A stretch of DNA of 64,000 bases from Saposhnikovia divaricata (taxonomy: Eukaryota; Streptophyta; Magnoliopsida; Apiales; Apiaceae). The stretch is taken from positions 6,317,881 to 6,381,880 of the forward strand of contig CM071597.1 of the NCBI GenBank assembly GCA_036435485.1, in the 5' to 3' direction. A program made the position numbers and the translations under genes. Shown here one piece after another: positions 24,933-36,620 of the stretch. Position 1 is the stretch's first letter; each line of letters begins with the position of its first letter. The notes beneath the pieces are model-generated. The model had not been told where the DNA came from. It worked only from the letters and a program-made list of their open reading frames with translations, and did no database searches.

Positions 24933-25735
24933 TCTTCAATTTCGTTCACTTCTTCTACCTTTCTCCTTCAACCAGCCACCTCCGTATCCATTCGACCCTT
25001 AACTGCCCACCCCTGATTTTTTTTCTTCTCCGTCTATCTACCATTCCCTCCGTTTTCTCCCTCTTCCCAACCTTCTTCCCACCCCTCTTTCATATACTCC
25101 CACCTGCCGTCTGCAATACACTCCCCCACCCCTGTTTCTTTTTATGTGGTTTATTTATTTATTATTATTTTAATTGTTATTTTTGATTTAGATTTTTAGT
25201 TTTAATTTTCTACATCTAAATAATTTATATAAATTCAAAAATCAATTTTATTTTATTATTAATTTGATTTTTTTAGTATTAATTGCTTAGTTATTCTATT
25301 TTATTTTAGTTTTAAATTTGATTCTTAATTTTATTAATAATTGGTTAGTTAGTTTATTTTATTTTCTTTTTATTTTATTCTATTTTATTTTAGTTTTAAA
25401 TTTGATTTTTGATTTTATTAGTATTTCATTTTTTTATTTGATTTTTGATTTTTTTTTATTAATTGGTTAGTGATTTATTTTATTTTATTTATTATTTTTT
25501 TAATAAAAAAAATCAAAAAATGAAAATTTTAATTCTTTTTAATTGTGATTTTAGTTTTTCATTTTCTAACTAATTAATTTATGTAAATTCAAGAATCGAT
25601 TTAAATCACTTTAAATTTGATTTTTGATTTTTGACTTTATCATTAGTTGGTTATTATTTTTATTTTATTTTATCTTTTTCTTTTAAAAAAAACAAAAATT
25701 TTAACTAATTATATATTCTTAATTAGTGTATTGCA
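24933..25735. other. Low-complexity C/T-rich then AT-rich DNA
   Basis: 24930-25145 is pyrimidine-rich with a 14-bp repeat CGTATCCATTCGAC at 24903 and 24983. 25190-25700 is a poor-complexity TTTTATTTTA/GATTTTTGATT tract. The open frame at 24887-25186 is a composition effect. Confidence 0.5.
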
Positions 25736-25739
25736 GGGT

Positions 25740-27582
25740 TTTGTAGGGTGTTGGATTTTGGCTTTTCGGTTATTTTTGTTGAGTTGATTGATGGCATTTA
25801 TTCAATTCTTGACGTGCAATTTCGGAGTTGGATTTTCGCAAATATGAGTGGTGCTCCTGGTTCTTGTTATTTATTTTCAGGGGAGTTCTCTTTCACTCAT
25901 ATCTCTACTTCGTTTTTATTGTCATGCATGAGGACATGCCATGTTTTAAGCGGGGGAAGGATTGCTTATGTTCATAATAGTAGTATAATATGTAGTTAGT
26001 ATTAGTACTATCTTTTGTTTCATTTGATGTCCGTTTTGTTTGCACGTGGTAAATAAGTGTGGTCATAAAGCTTGTTTGTTTGTAAAATTTATGACATTGT
26101 GAGCTTGTAGTCTTGTTTTCTTCATATCTCGTGTCTAGCATTATCAATTTGATGTGAATCGATAAGTTTGATGCACCTTTTTTGCACACACTCACTTAAA
26201 ATGGCATGAAAAGTCTAGATTGTTGTAATTAAATTGTAAACATGACGATTATCTCTTAGAATGCATGGAATCAAATCGAGAAGATGTTATTACAACTTAA
26301 ACCTTGTGAGGCCTTGAACGACGATTCTTTTGCTTCTGTGTTTCTCCGTATTTATGTATGTTTGTTGCTCTAGGGCTTGCATTAAACCTTTATTCATGGA
26401 TGCACCATAAAAAGGAAATTCTATTTAGGATAACCCTTTTGACCTTTTTGCCCTTTGAAGCTTATATCCATATTTTTCTTCGTAACTTTCTCCTTTTATA
26501 CATGAGTTAAAGCCAAATACTTCACTCTCGACCTAGTTGAGCTAGTTGAGTCTTGGAAAGAATTGATTGATGAGCATGAGAATTTGGAGAAGTTGTGAAG
26601 AGGAAGGATTCTAATTATTGTAAGTGGGAACTAGTTTGATGTGTATATCTAGATGTGGTTCAAAGTTCTTTGTAATATTTATTTATGTTATGCATTCCCT
26701 TTGCTAAAAATAATAATAATAAAGGGGATGTAAAAAAAAATAGAAAAAAAGCAATAAATCTTTGTACTTTATTTTGTTTCAATTTTCTTGGTAAATGTGG
26801 TTGTGTTTTGTAATTGTAAATGAGTGAAGACATTCTTTAGTTTGAGAATTTGGTGGATGAAGAAAACAAGCGTCATTTTGACTCAACTAGCGAGACTTTT
26901 ACACCTTCCTTGAACTTAAATTCTCACACCTTCACCCAAGCCTCATTACAACCCATTTTATGAATTCCTTGTTTTTGGTGCAATCCGGAATTTAGGTGGA
27001 CATGCAAGGTTAAGTAGAGCGCATGCATTTAGACTTGGAGTTGAGTGAAATCTCTAGCCCATACTTGTGTGATACATAATTGAGAGATGTGAGATTTTTC
27101 ACCATATAATTTCATCTTCTTAATGCGAAGCAATGTATGCGTTGTGATAATCTTGTCTAGTGTTCACGATTGAAGTGCATTCATTCTATCTTTAATGTCT
27201 TGGTTACATCTTGCACAAGGTGTGTTATCTTGATTCTTGAATTGGTTGTTAGCTCGTTATAGTGGATGACAAGGTGAATAGCTCTATATGTTTGATTTTA
27301 GTTACAAGTAGACGATTCGGACATGTGAGTGTAGTAGTTAGTTTATTTAGTAGGTATTGTTAGTTTCTTGTTTATTAGTGGTTTTTGTGATTTTGTGGGT
27401 ACATCAGCTATAAACCCTCACGAGACGTCACTCGTCCACTAGGGCTACCTAGGGGTTCCAAGGGCTTGTTGCATATGCCAAATGCAACCATGATTACCTA
27501 CGGAAGTGGTACTAGTTAGGAGTATATGGTTATGTTAATTTTAGTTTGCTCGGGACTAGCAAAGTTTAAGTGGGGAAAGATT
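25740..27582 (+). mobile_element. Decayed Ty3/gypsy 3' internal region
   Basis: No intact coding sequence. The phrase GACATGCCATGTTTTAAGCG followed by GGGGAAGG at about 25932-25960 and GCTCGGGACTAGCAAAGTTT at 27549-27568 are typical of the region before the 3' LTR of plant Tat/Athila-like elements. It leads into the LTR at 27583. Assignment rests on these sequence habits, not on a protein domain. Confidence 0.5.
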
Positions 27583-29025
27583 TGATAATATGTATTTTAT
27601 ACACGTTTTGTCTTTTATTCTCTTGCATTTTTGTTCGTTTCGAATGTAGTTTTATCGATATTAATTATGTTTTTCATCTTTCAGTGCCTCATGCTTAATT
27701 GTTGAAAAGATGGCTTATTTCGGGCATGAAAGCAAAGATTATTCAAGAGGGAAGTTAGAAGATGAAAGCTCGCGATGTCGGGAGGTGTTTAATGTATTAT
27801 CTTGAAGATTTTGTCTCGAACGGGCTGCTGTACGACCGTTCGACAGGCCGTTCAAAGGAGCAGTTTTTCTGTACGGGTTGCTGTACGGCCGTTCCACAGG
27901 CCGTACAAGTCATGTTGTGTATTAAATGAGAAGTAAACATAACATCTTCAAACCTACATCTAACTTCATCTAACCTAGCCTCTTCAAGAACATAAAAATT
28001 AGGGTTAGTCAAGTAGAGAGAAAAATATCAATTACTCATAATCTAGCATTGATTATGAGTAACTAACTCCATATATTTGGCTCAAGGAGGAATTCTTGTA
28101 CTAAACCCATTTCAATCTAAGTAAGATCTATTTCACTCTATCTTGAATTTTTGAGTTGTATTGTTTATGATTTTGCTTGGAGAATTGTAAGTTGCTTCAA
28201 TTTGCTCTTCTTGTAATATCAATTGCTAATTGTTTGTGCTAATCCGTAATTGTTAATACATTCATTATAGTAGCACAAGTTTAGTGTACATAAATTCTCA
28301 AGCTTTAAGTGCAAATACCTAGGTTGAGCTTCTCATCATTGGGTTTGTCCTAACCTCTATTTGATTGATTCCTTGATTTGGTTAAATTGGTAGTGCTTCA
28401 CTATTGGTTGCTAGTATCAAGAGAACTAATTTATGTGCTTCACTAAATTAGTGTTTATAATAGAAGAGAAATAAGTGCTTGTGTGCTTCACCAATTATGG
28501 TTAGGTAGAGTTGGATATATTTGCTTGTTGTTGGGTTGAAGTGCTTGAGTTGCCATTATCCTTTGGTCGAATATCCTTATATCTTGCTAATTCACTCATT
28601 GTGTTGTGTTGGTAAATTTGGATAGTTGCCATTAACTTAGTTGTATTTTTGTAGCAATTTAGTTATTGTATGCAAGGTGTTCGATAAAACACCACAATCA
28701 ACTTAAAACCCCCCATTTTCCACATTTCTAGATTGTAAGAGATAATCTACTCGAAATCGATATTGATAGTCCTTCCCTGTGAACGAACTACGAAAAACAC
28801 TACCTTCAATCTCAGTAGATAATTAATTCTTAGTTTGATAGTTCGCCTCTTAGTTTAATTTAGATAATCAAAACCCTCAGTTTATTAATTATCTTAGCAG
28901 TGAATTAAAACCATACAATGTTGAATAGGTACATCTACTGAATTGAAACCCAAACCAGATCTCTGTGGAACGAACTTGATTATATTACTTGTGACCACGT
29001 ATACTTGCGTGATTTTATGTTAACA
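27583..29025 (+). repeat. Ty3/gypsy LTR, Tat/Athila-like
   Basis: It begins TGATAATATG right after the purine tract AGTTTAAGTGGGGAAAG (27564-27580) and ends near CTTGCGTGATTTTATGTTAACA. The last 100 bases (CTGTGGAACGAACTTG, then GACCACGTATACTTGCGTG) follow the conserved end of Tat-type LTRs. The bases after it, AGTTTTTGGG, resemble a mutated gypsy primer site. A GC-rich pair of repeats lies at 27829-27908. About 1443 bases. Confidence 0.65.
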
Positions 29026-30393
29026 AGTTTTTGGGACGACTCTTAATCAGCAATCTTTATTATTAGTGATTATGAAAATCGTAATAAATTAAAAGTATAT
29101 AAATCTTCGCTTAACAGCTCTAATAAAATTAATACGATTAGTTTTTTATTTTACACTTCATTAAATTAAACATGGGTTATGTCCAAACCGATTAAATTTA
29201 AAAAACTCAATTTTATCGGTAGATTAAATCGATAAAAAAGTTAGACACCCGTTGTTCATCATATTTTGTCGAAATAAATTAATATTCTAATTAAATAAAT
29301 TCTTATTTTACTATTGAATATGTATGTTATGAGAGGAGCGTCGGCTTTAAAAAGTGTTATTATACATAACATTTATAACTTTTGATCGTAAAGATTACGT
29401 TTGTATTATAATTGGTACTTTTTATGTTTATGATATTTTTGAGATTATGAAAATTTTAGATATATGAAGAGAAGATCGAAAAGTTACTAGAAGCGTTTAA
29501 GATAGTTTTCTTAAATTTTTCCTTATTAATTTTTTTTCTTACATTAAATAGCACCTTAATTAGTCATTAATTGCACCTATTAAATAAATATTAAATTTAT
29601 TTTATTTACACAAAACTTTAGCAAACTTTATTTTAGCAATATAACAAATTTCTCAATTTAAAACGATGACTTAAAATTTAACACTAAAGCTTTCCAACCC
29701 ATTAAGATTATTTTTAGATAAAATGCGACTTAAATTTATTAATATTGTTTTATTTTTTTATTTCATATTCAAGATCAATGCGAAAAATCCAATTCCTCTT
29801 TTTTTAATTTTTTAATAAACCTTTATGTTATTTTTTTATAGTATCTTAATCAATCATTAATTACGACAGAATATCGACTAATATCTTGAATTGATACAAA
29901 ACTAATATCGACATGTTTTCACTTTTGCACAAACTCTGACCAACTTGATTAAATTAAATCAACTCGACCCCTTTTTCGAATGATTAGATCGATAAAGAAA
30001 TTATATCCTGTTGTTCTATTAGATTATGAAGAAATAGTATTGTATGTTTATGATTTTATTAAAATTATAAAAAATTTAGATATACAACTAAAATTAGAAT
30101 TAAAATATCGTAAATAACAGAAGACCAAAAACTCAAAAAGGCTTGGAACGATTTCAAAGTATTTTTCTTTAGTTATCTCTTTTCTGGATTTTTTACTTGC
30201 ATTTAATAGTCTTACAATTATTCTTTAATCACGGCTTTTAAATATATATGTAGTTTACTATATTTAATTTATACAAAAGTTTAGCAAAATTTATTTAGGC
30301 ATTATAATTATCATTTTAATATAAAATATTAATTAATTATCTATAGAAAAATAAAAATATTTTCAAGCAAGTTGACAACATAAAATTATACTA
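29026..30393. repeat. AT-rich DNA with diverged dispersed repeat copies
   Basis: Two segments (about 29160-29360 and 29930-30070) resemble each other and 38385-38578: each has GATTAAATTAAATCAA-like sequence, then GATAAAGAAATTA, then CGTTGTTC and a GAGAGGG(A)TGTCGGCTTT-like phrase in the fuller copies. No ends or coding sequence were identified. Confidence 0.45.
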
Positions 30394-30632
30394 TACAGTT
30401 AAACCTCGATAAAATAATATCCGATAAAGTAATAACCTCGCTTAAGTAATATTTTTGTCCGGTCCCGACTTGGGCCAATAGGATAAAGTAATTTTTTCGT
30501 TAAATGCATAAGATAATAATTTATAAAAAAAGTACTTAAGGGCCCAATGAAAATATAAAGTAATATTTACTAAATTTTATGTTCATATATATTATACAAT
30601 TATCATTTCTTTTCTGAATGTGAATTTTATAT

Positions 30633-31788
30633 GAAAAAATTACCAAATTACACTACTTTTGGGAACCCACTACCCAAAATACCTACCGGCGGGAGAGCCG
30701 TCTTTTTTACCCACCGAAGACACATGTTGGACATGCGTACTCCCTCCACGCAGGTCCATGATGCGTATTGCTTTTAAGAAATTGACAAAAGATTTGTTTG
30801 ATCAAGGCACATGGTCAGTATTGCGTGTCGTGTGCATTTTTTTCCCACTTTGTAGTTTGTAGTTTTGTTTGCGAATATTACTTTTTAAATAATCTTAGGG
30901 ATTCAATCATTAATTTTTGGGTTCAACGTTTCCATTTTGGGTTTAGAAATATTCAGAACGACGAATAAAACGTATACGAATTTAGGGTTTAGGGCAACCC
31001 TAAACCCTAGGCCCTAAATCCTAATTGACTTATCCAGATTTTTAAAAAATCGGGGCTTGTCCCCGATTTTTTAAAAATCAGGCCACCGGATTCAAATTTT
31101 TAAATTTTATCTATATTCGCTCGGGGTCTCAACAGTTAACCTTTGGGGTTCAACAGTTCCATTTTGGGTTTAGAACTATTTATAACGACAAATAAACAGT
31201 ATACGAACTTAGGGTTTAGAGACCCAAAACCCTAATTTATCCTGATTTTTAAAAAATCGAGGTTGGCCCCCGATTTTTTAAAAATCAGGCCGCCGGATTC
31301 AATTTTTTAATTAAATTTTTTTAAAATTTTATCTGTATTCCCTTGGGGTTTCAACAATTAATTTTTGGGGTTTAATAGTTCCATTTTATTTTAGAAATAT
31401 TCAGAACGACGAATGAACCGTATACGAACTTAGAGTTTAGGTTTAGGATCTAGGGTTTAGGGCATCCAAATAAAAAAAATTAATATCTGACAAAAAAAAT
31501 AGTAGAACAAATACGCATAAGGAATATGCGTACCAGCCTATATGCATGAGCTCAATGCGTACTTAAGTTAACTAAAAAAAAACAAAAACTGATCACGCAT
31601 GCGACTAATGCGCACCCATGCACCTTAACTAAAAAAAAAAAATTTAAAATGATCACGCAAGAGATCAATGCGTGCCTTCAGCCATGCAAACACAAAATGC
31701 GTATACAGAAGGTATTTTGGCGCCCCATTTCGCCAGTGGGTATTTTGGTTGTTTAGTTTGAAAATATGGGTATTTGGGGATTTCACCC
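30633..31788 (-). mobile_element. MULE-like element with telomere-like core (member C)
   Basis: Flanked by a perfect 9-bp duplication ATTTTATAT (30624-30632 and 31789-31797). On the minus strand it begins GGGTGAAATCCCCAAATACC and ends GGTAATTTTTTC, the same termini as 13601-13985 and 16330-16564. The 1156-bp interior has three diverged direct units (about 30897-31128, 31129-31345, 31346-31460), two strong stem-loops and head-to-head TTTAGGG/CCCTAAA heptads. The 3' part (31500-31700) is dense in ATGCGT/ACGCAT words. No transposase; the frame at 30659-30862 is not recognised. Confidence 0.82.
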
Positions 31789-31858
31789 ATTTTATATTCA
31801 TTTTTATTTAAGTTTCTACCAAATCAAAATAAATCTCATTCTTAATATTTATAGAACA

Positions 31859-32280
31859 CACTAGTACAGAATAGGCTTTTAGTGTCGCATTTTAGGCATC
31901 GGTTATCTAGAGAGCCGTGGCCTATACTTACTTTAGGCGTCGGTTTCTAGCTTAACCGACGCTTAAAGTCATTTGTGATGGGTCTTTTACGTCGGTCATG
32001 AAACAACCGACGCCTAAAACTCACCTTTTAGCGTCGGTCTTTATTCAACCGACGCCTAAAATCAACCATTAGCGTCGCATAAATAACCGACGCCTAAAAT
32101 CCAACCCTTTAGCGTCGGTCTTGAGTCAACTGACGCTTAAAAACCAACCCTTTAGCGTCGGCATTTACTCAACCGACGCCTAAAATCGACAAATAAGCGT
32201 CGGTTATTACTCAACCGACGCAAAAGATAATTTATAGTTGACCTATAGCGTCGGGCCAGGAATGCCGACGCCTAAAGCTT
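31859..32280. repeat. Left subterminal repeats of CACTA
   Basis: About nine copies of AGCGTCGGT in alternating orientation with ACCGACGCCTAAAA, spaced by 10-20 bases. Each adjacent pair forms a short stem-loop. These are the expected docking sites for the element-encoded DNA-binding protein. Confidence 0.9.
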
Positions 32281-32383
32281 TAAATAAAAATTATAGAAAA
32301 AGTTAAAATATACATAAAAAATGAGTGGTTTCAATATATTTCTGCTGGTAATAAAAGTAACTAATATGCCTTTTTAAACAATT

Positions 32384-32448
32384 GGGCCTGTAGTCCAGTT
32401 GGCCTTTGTGCGTGGTTTCCTACAAGAAGACTCGAGTTCGAGTCCTTG
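32384..32448 (+). repeat. tRNA-like segment inside CACTA
   Basis: An A-box-like TAGTCCAGTTGG (32391-32402) and B-box-like GAGTTCGAGTCC (32434-32445) stand at near-tRNA spacing and are followed by a T run at 32455-32463, a possible polymerase III stop. No full cloverleaf could be drawn with confidence, so it may be a tRNA pseudogene or a SINE head. Confidence 0.4.
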
Positions 32449-32455
32449 CTGCTGT

Positions 32456-32756
32456 TTTTTTTTGTCAAAAGTCCTCATGTTTAAGTTGCTTGTTTTTTTT
32501 CTTTTTTCCTAATATTTGACTTTTTATCTTTTATGTATTAAAATACAAACACTTTTATCCATTTTTTTCCCAATCTTTTCAACTCTTTACATTATAAACA
32601 ATGTTTTTTTTTGTCAAAAGTCCTCATGTTTAAGTTGCTTGTTTTTTTTTTCTTTTTTCCTAATATTTGACTTTTTATCTTTTATGTATTAAAATACAAA
32701 CACTTTTATCCATTTTTTTCCCAATCTTTTCAACTCTTTACATTATAAACAATGTT
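32456..32756. repeat. Tandem duplication, 149-bp period
   Basis: The segment from GTCAAAAGTCCTCATGTTTA (32464) to CATTATAAACAATGTT recurs from 32613 with almost no change, so the duplication is recent. Confidence 0.9.
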
Positions 32757-33070
32757 AACCATTATTTTAGTGGTGACATGAGTAAAATTTAAATTTTACA
32801 ATTTAAAATTAAATTTTACTAAAAAAAGTGCTTTTTTTAGTAAAAAAGTTAGATATTATTGGTCATTGGGCAAACAACATCGTTCATTAATAAAGATCTT
32901 GGTAAGGAAAAGGGTACGTCGGAAAGTTGAAAGCGAATTTTTTAAATGACTATGAATAATGACCGGTATAATAAAAAGAGGAATATTTTGGAAGTAGTCG
33001 GTGAAGGCACGCAATATGGATTAATCGGCTAATCGGGGATTAATCAAAATGATCGAAATTTATTTAATAT

Positions 33071-33109
<39 letters not shown>

Positions 33110-34465
33110 TTTTAAATATATAAAATATAAACATTAAATAAATATTTAAGATAGAAGTCTATTCAGATAAAATTAAATTTATAAAATTAAATTTTAATAT
33201 TTTCATTACACAAATAATAAAAATGGAATAATTCCTACTTAATATTTTGAATCATTTTTTATGACAAAACTCTATTCGAATCACACTTCATTATTTGCAT
33301 TATACTATGACAAAAAACTTTAATATATTTATTTATTTTGAAATATTAAAATATTACATTAAATCAATTACAATATTAATTTTTTATAATATAAAAATAA
33401 TTTTATGAATAAGTATGAAAATATTTTTAATCCTTAATTAAACCCTTTGATTTTATTTTTTTTGCTAAATTGCCAATTTGCCATACAGAATTACAACTCT
33501 CCAGGAGACTAGGACCGACCAATACAGTACTTCACTTATAGCGCTTCTCTCTCATAAATACCTTCAATTGCCAGGTATTAAGCATCGGCCGGGATTCTTC
33601 TCTGAACTGCTGGATTGCTGGGTTCAATTGCTCGATTTTCTGGTCTATCAAAATCAGGGTATGTACTTAAGGGTTTCTGTATCAACATAAAAAGGGGTTT
33701 CTTGTTTCAATTTGGTATTGTATCCCTTCTACATTTATTTATGTCGATTTGTTCTTTTGGTATATGTATGTATATACATGTATGTATATATGGGTTATGT
33801 GAATTTGTGATTATTTGGGTTGACCCGATTGAATATTTGATGACCCGTTTCTTGGTTTCTCATATATTTAATTGGTTGATTGAAGTAGTGTTTTATTTTG
33901 TTGTTTTTATACGAGTATACGTAACTTTATATGAACTAGATTACTGTTTCGATTTCGAGTTGACTATCTAGGTTTTATTCTGTTGGGATGAAGGCCGTAT
34001 GTGTATATGGCCATATGGGTTTAGGATTTTTTTTTTCTGTGTTTCACTGCGTGTGTATTTTGTATTATGGCCCGTCTCTTTAGAGATTGGTTTGGGTCTG
34101 CTCCTTGTTTTATGGCCTGTATCATTTTTACCATGAAGGCTACTTGAACTATCCTTTACTACTTGAAACCTGCTTACCGTCTATAGGCTAAGCATCCTGA
34201 ATTAGATTCTTAGCTATTTCCATTTGTTGCATAGTTAATTCAATATGAGACACTAAGTTATCATTTCACTTTATACATATAGGTTTCAAAAGAAGCAATT
34301 TAATTCATAGTATAAAACAGGAAAAAATAAACAAAAGTGATTCAACAATATAGGCAATCAGCTTGACAAAATAATGTTCCACCGGACACTAGACTAATGG
34401 TTTCCGGTAGTAAACTTACTCATCAGTCATAGGAATTAAATGGATTAATTAATATTTCTAATATC
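32757..34465. other. CACTA interior, transcript-like but unassigned
   Basis: AT-rich to about 33470 with a (TA)n run near 33076-33103. After that come gene-like, moderately GC-richer stretches, including an intron-like ATG-rich region at 33650-34200. No protein family is recognised; the frames at 33478-33690 and 33615-33971 are not convincing. Confidence 0.35.
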
Positions 34466-34669
34466 ATGCTAATGGCTAACCAGACTAGAAAACCCCAGTT
34501 AACAGTACATCTAGTGGTAGGACATTTACTCCCCCCACGTAATAAGATTAGGACCAGAGTGCTACTGAGCAATGCCTTAGGCAGTTCCTTGTCACTTCAA
34601 AGAAATAAAAGACGTGCTAATGAGAAATCTGGGACCAAATTTATCAGATATGTGAGTCACTATGGATGA
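34466..34669 (+). pseudogene. Unrecognised possible captured exon
   Basis: A 67-codon frame with basic composition (NQTRKPQLTV, LQRNKRRANEKSGTKF) sits between AT-rich, intron-like stretches and upstream of the Ptta-domain exon. It could belong to the same captured or degenerate gene, but I recognise no family. Confidence 0.25.
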
Positions 34670-35164
34670 ATTAAAGTTCCAGTTCTTATTTTATATGTTG
34701 CAGACTATGCTTACAGTATATTTTTTGTCAACCTGTGCATTTGATAATTCATTGCTTCATTTACAAGTCTATTTGATGAAACCTGCTCTTGCACTCTGTT
34801 TTTGCTACTAGTCTTCTCTGTGTGATATTGCATAATTTGTTTTTCTATTTGAGGCCATTTCGTTGTTCAGAATTAATTTAGTCGAAATAAGTGATCGTAA
34901 TTTTGAGTGCTTCTTCCAGATGCTTGAATCTTGAATCACTGACAAATTGCTTCTATTCACTATGCATTCTTCTTGTTTAGTATTTAAAATTATGTTCCAA
35001 CTTGATAAGGTCTGGGGTGAATTCTGTGTGCTTTGTCCAATCATCTTAAACTACACAATGAGCATTTTGGTTGCCAGCCTACTTATGATCAAACAATTTT
35101 GCGTCTTATTTGTGTTAATTGCATAAAGAAATTATGCGATTTCTGCATTGATTGCAAAATTCAG

Positions 35165-35328
35165 AGTGTAGCATTGATTTTGATGATCTAGGTGACCCAA
35201 TTGGGGACATGGGTGGAGATTTCAGGAAGTACGTAGGATCAGTTGTTCGATTCCAAGTTGATATTAATATCGAGAGTTGGGATGTAGTTACTGAAGGATT
35301 GAAAGATGCAATATGGGATGATATTAAG
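35165..35328 (+). pseudogene. Ptta/En/Spm plant transposase-domain exon
   Basis: The frame reads FDDLGDPIGDMGGDFRKYVG, then VVRFQVDINIESWDVVTEGL and KDAIWDDIK. This follows the pattern of the plant Ptta/En/Spm-associated domain: N-x-G-x-P-[IV]-G, then a hydrophobic 'lGxxvR', then 'I..esW..Vp..lKd.iW..i'. It is bounded by an acceptor-like TTCAG at 35160-35164 and a donor GTATAT at 35329, which supports one exon of a multi-exon gene. The flanking exons are not identifiable, so this is a fragment, either native to the CACTA lineage or captured. Confidence 0.6.
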
Positions 35329-35989
35329 GTATATATTGATTTCTCAGCTATTACTATCATTTTGCGGATATGTTCTTTAATTTTGTTATTCCTAATATAC
35401 TACTGCTGGTAGTCAATCTGTTATTAACCTTGATTACGCATGTCTTTACGTTATTGATTACGCATGTCTTTGTTAAACATATACGCTGATCAGAAACCCA
35501 CCGTGGTACTAACTTAGTCAGAAGGTTGGGTACAAGAATTAGCTTAGTTGCATAACTCTAAAACTTTATATAAATAGCCAGAAATTAAAGTTATGACTTT
35601 ATAAATAAAAATAATCTGCAGTACAGGTTGGAATTAGAAGAGCAATACCACTGAAACAAGTTTTAAAAGAGAACTTGAAGCACAAATAGTAATATCAGAA
35701 AAATATATATATATATATATATGATAAAATATAACCAGAATGTGGCCTTATGTTTTGTCATATATGTTTAGTTGCATCTTCTAATTGAAAATAGCATCAT
35801 TATAATATTGATGCAGAGAAAATGAAGAAGAGAAAATATTTATATGGGCATTAATTATTTTTCTATCATTACAGTAAGAATTGTTTGCATGCAGCAAACA
35901 TATAGGCAGAGGTTTGGTTTATTTTTCTTCTGAGAATATCTAAGCCAACATATAACCAGATTTCCATCTAGATTAGTAAGAATGGTTTG

Positions 35990-36447
35990 CTTGTGTTGAA
36001 TCTAGACTTGTTCCATCCAATCTTAGTAACTAACGTCGGCTTTTGTAGCACTATCTGTTCTTGAATGTGAGTGTTAATCCAGTTGCTTGTAAACGAAAGT
36101 TGTGAATCTTTATTTGCACCAGCTGCTAACCTGCTTGTCAAAATTAAAGACAACGGAGTTCAGATTAATAAAAGATCTTCAAGTTCTACTTCTTGATACA
36201 ATTAATGTTACACGTTAGTCGTTAGAGCTATGAGTTACCATTGATCAGGATATGAGTACATGGTGGTGAAATCAATTTCAGGGAGTTGATTATTCATTAT
36301 AAAATTTGTTCCATGTTTGATATTTTGATTGAATTGTTGGTCTTGTGCTGACTCTCCATGAAACCCTTCCAAACCAACTTCTAGCAGATGCTCTTTATCA
36401 ATTGATTTTATGTAAGAAGCCATCTCAGTGATCAAAGCATGTTCAAC
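35990..36447 (-). pseudogene. Captured endo-1,4-beta-mannanase exons
   Basis: Two minus-strand blocks match plant GH5 mannan endo-1,4-beta-mannosidase, a secreted enzyme that cuts cell-wall mannans. The first (36447 down to 36237) reads ITEMASYIKSIDKEHLLEVG, LEGFHGES, then PEIDFTTMYSYPDQW, and ends at a donor-like GTAACT. The second (about 36105 down to 35990) reads LSFTSNWINTHIQ and then KPTLVTKIGWNKS. In functional enzymes the last motif is usually [KP].LL.EFG, where E is the catalytic nucleophile; here it is KIG, so that residue is lost. The N-terminal half of the gene is absent. Carried inside the CACTA element, so a transduplicated pseudogene fragment. Confidence 0.75.
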
Positions 36448-36551
36448 AAGTTGATTATAATTAGTAATATAGAAGTTTGTTAGATCATAAAAACAATAAA
36501 TGACAATGAGGAGACCGTACATATAAGAAAGACTTGTAGTTATGAAGGCTT

Positions 36552-36620
36552 GTGTTAAAAAATTCTTACAAGCCAATGTTAGTTGCTGAGTTTGGATGGA
36601 ACAAGTATAACCAGATTTCT
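36552..36620 (+). pseudogene. Second mannanase piece, opposite orientation
   Basis: The plus-strand frame reads LKNSYKPMLVAEFGWNKYNQ, the KP-LL-EFG segment that includes the catalytic glutamate of GH5 mannanases. It matches the minus-strand block at 35990-36050 (KPTLVTKIGWNKS), so the two copies form a broken inverted repeat around the larger minus-strand exon. Only about 70 bases are recognisable. Confidence 0.6.

Noticed and set aside
24887..25186. 99-residue frame upstream of the decayed copia gag
   Set aside because: Pyrimidine-rich low-complexity sequence giving Phe/Pro/Leu runs, with no family resemblance.
25905..26195. Minus-strand 96-residue frame
   Set aside because: It lies in the decayed gypsy internal region, with no domain and poor codon structure.
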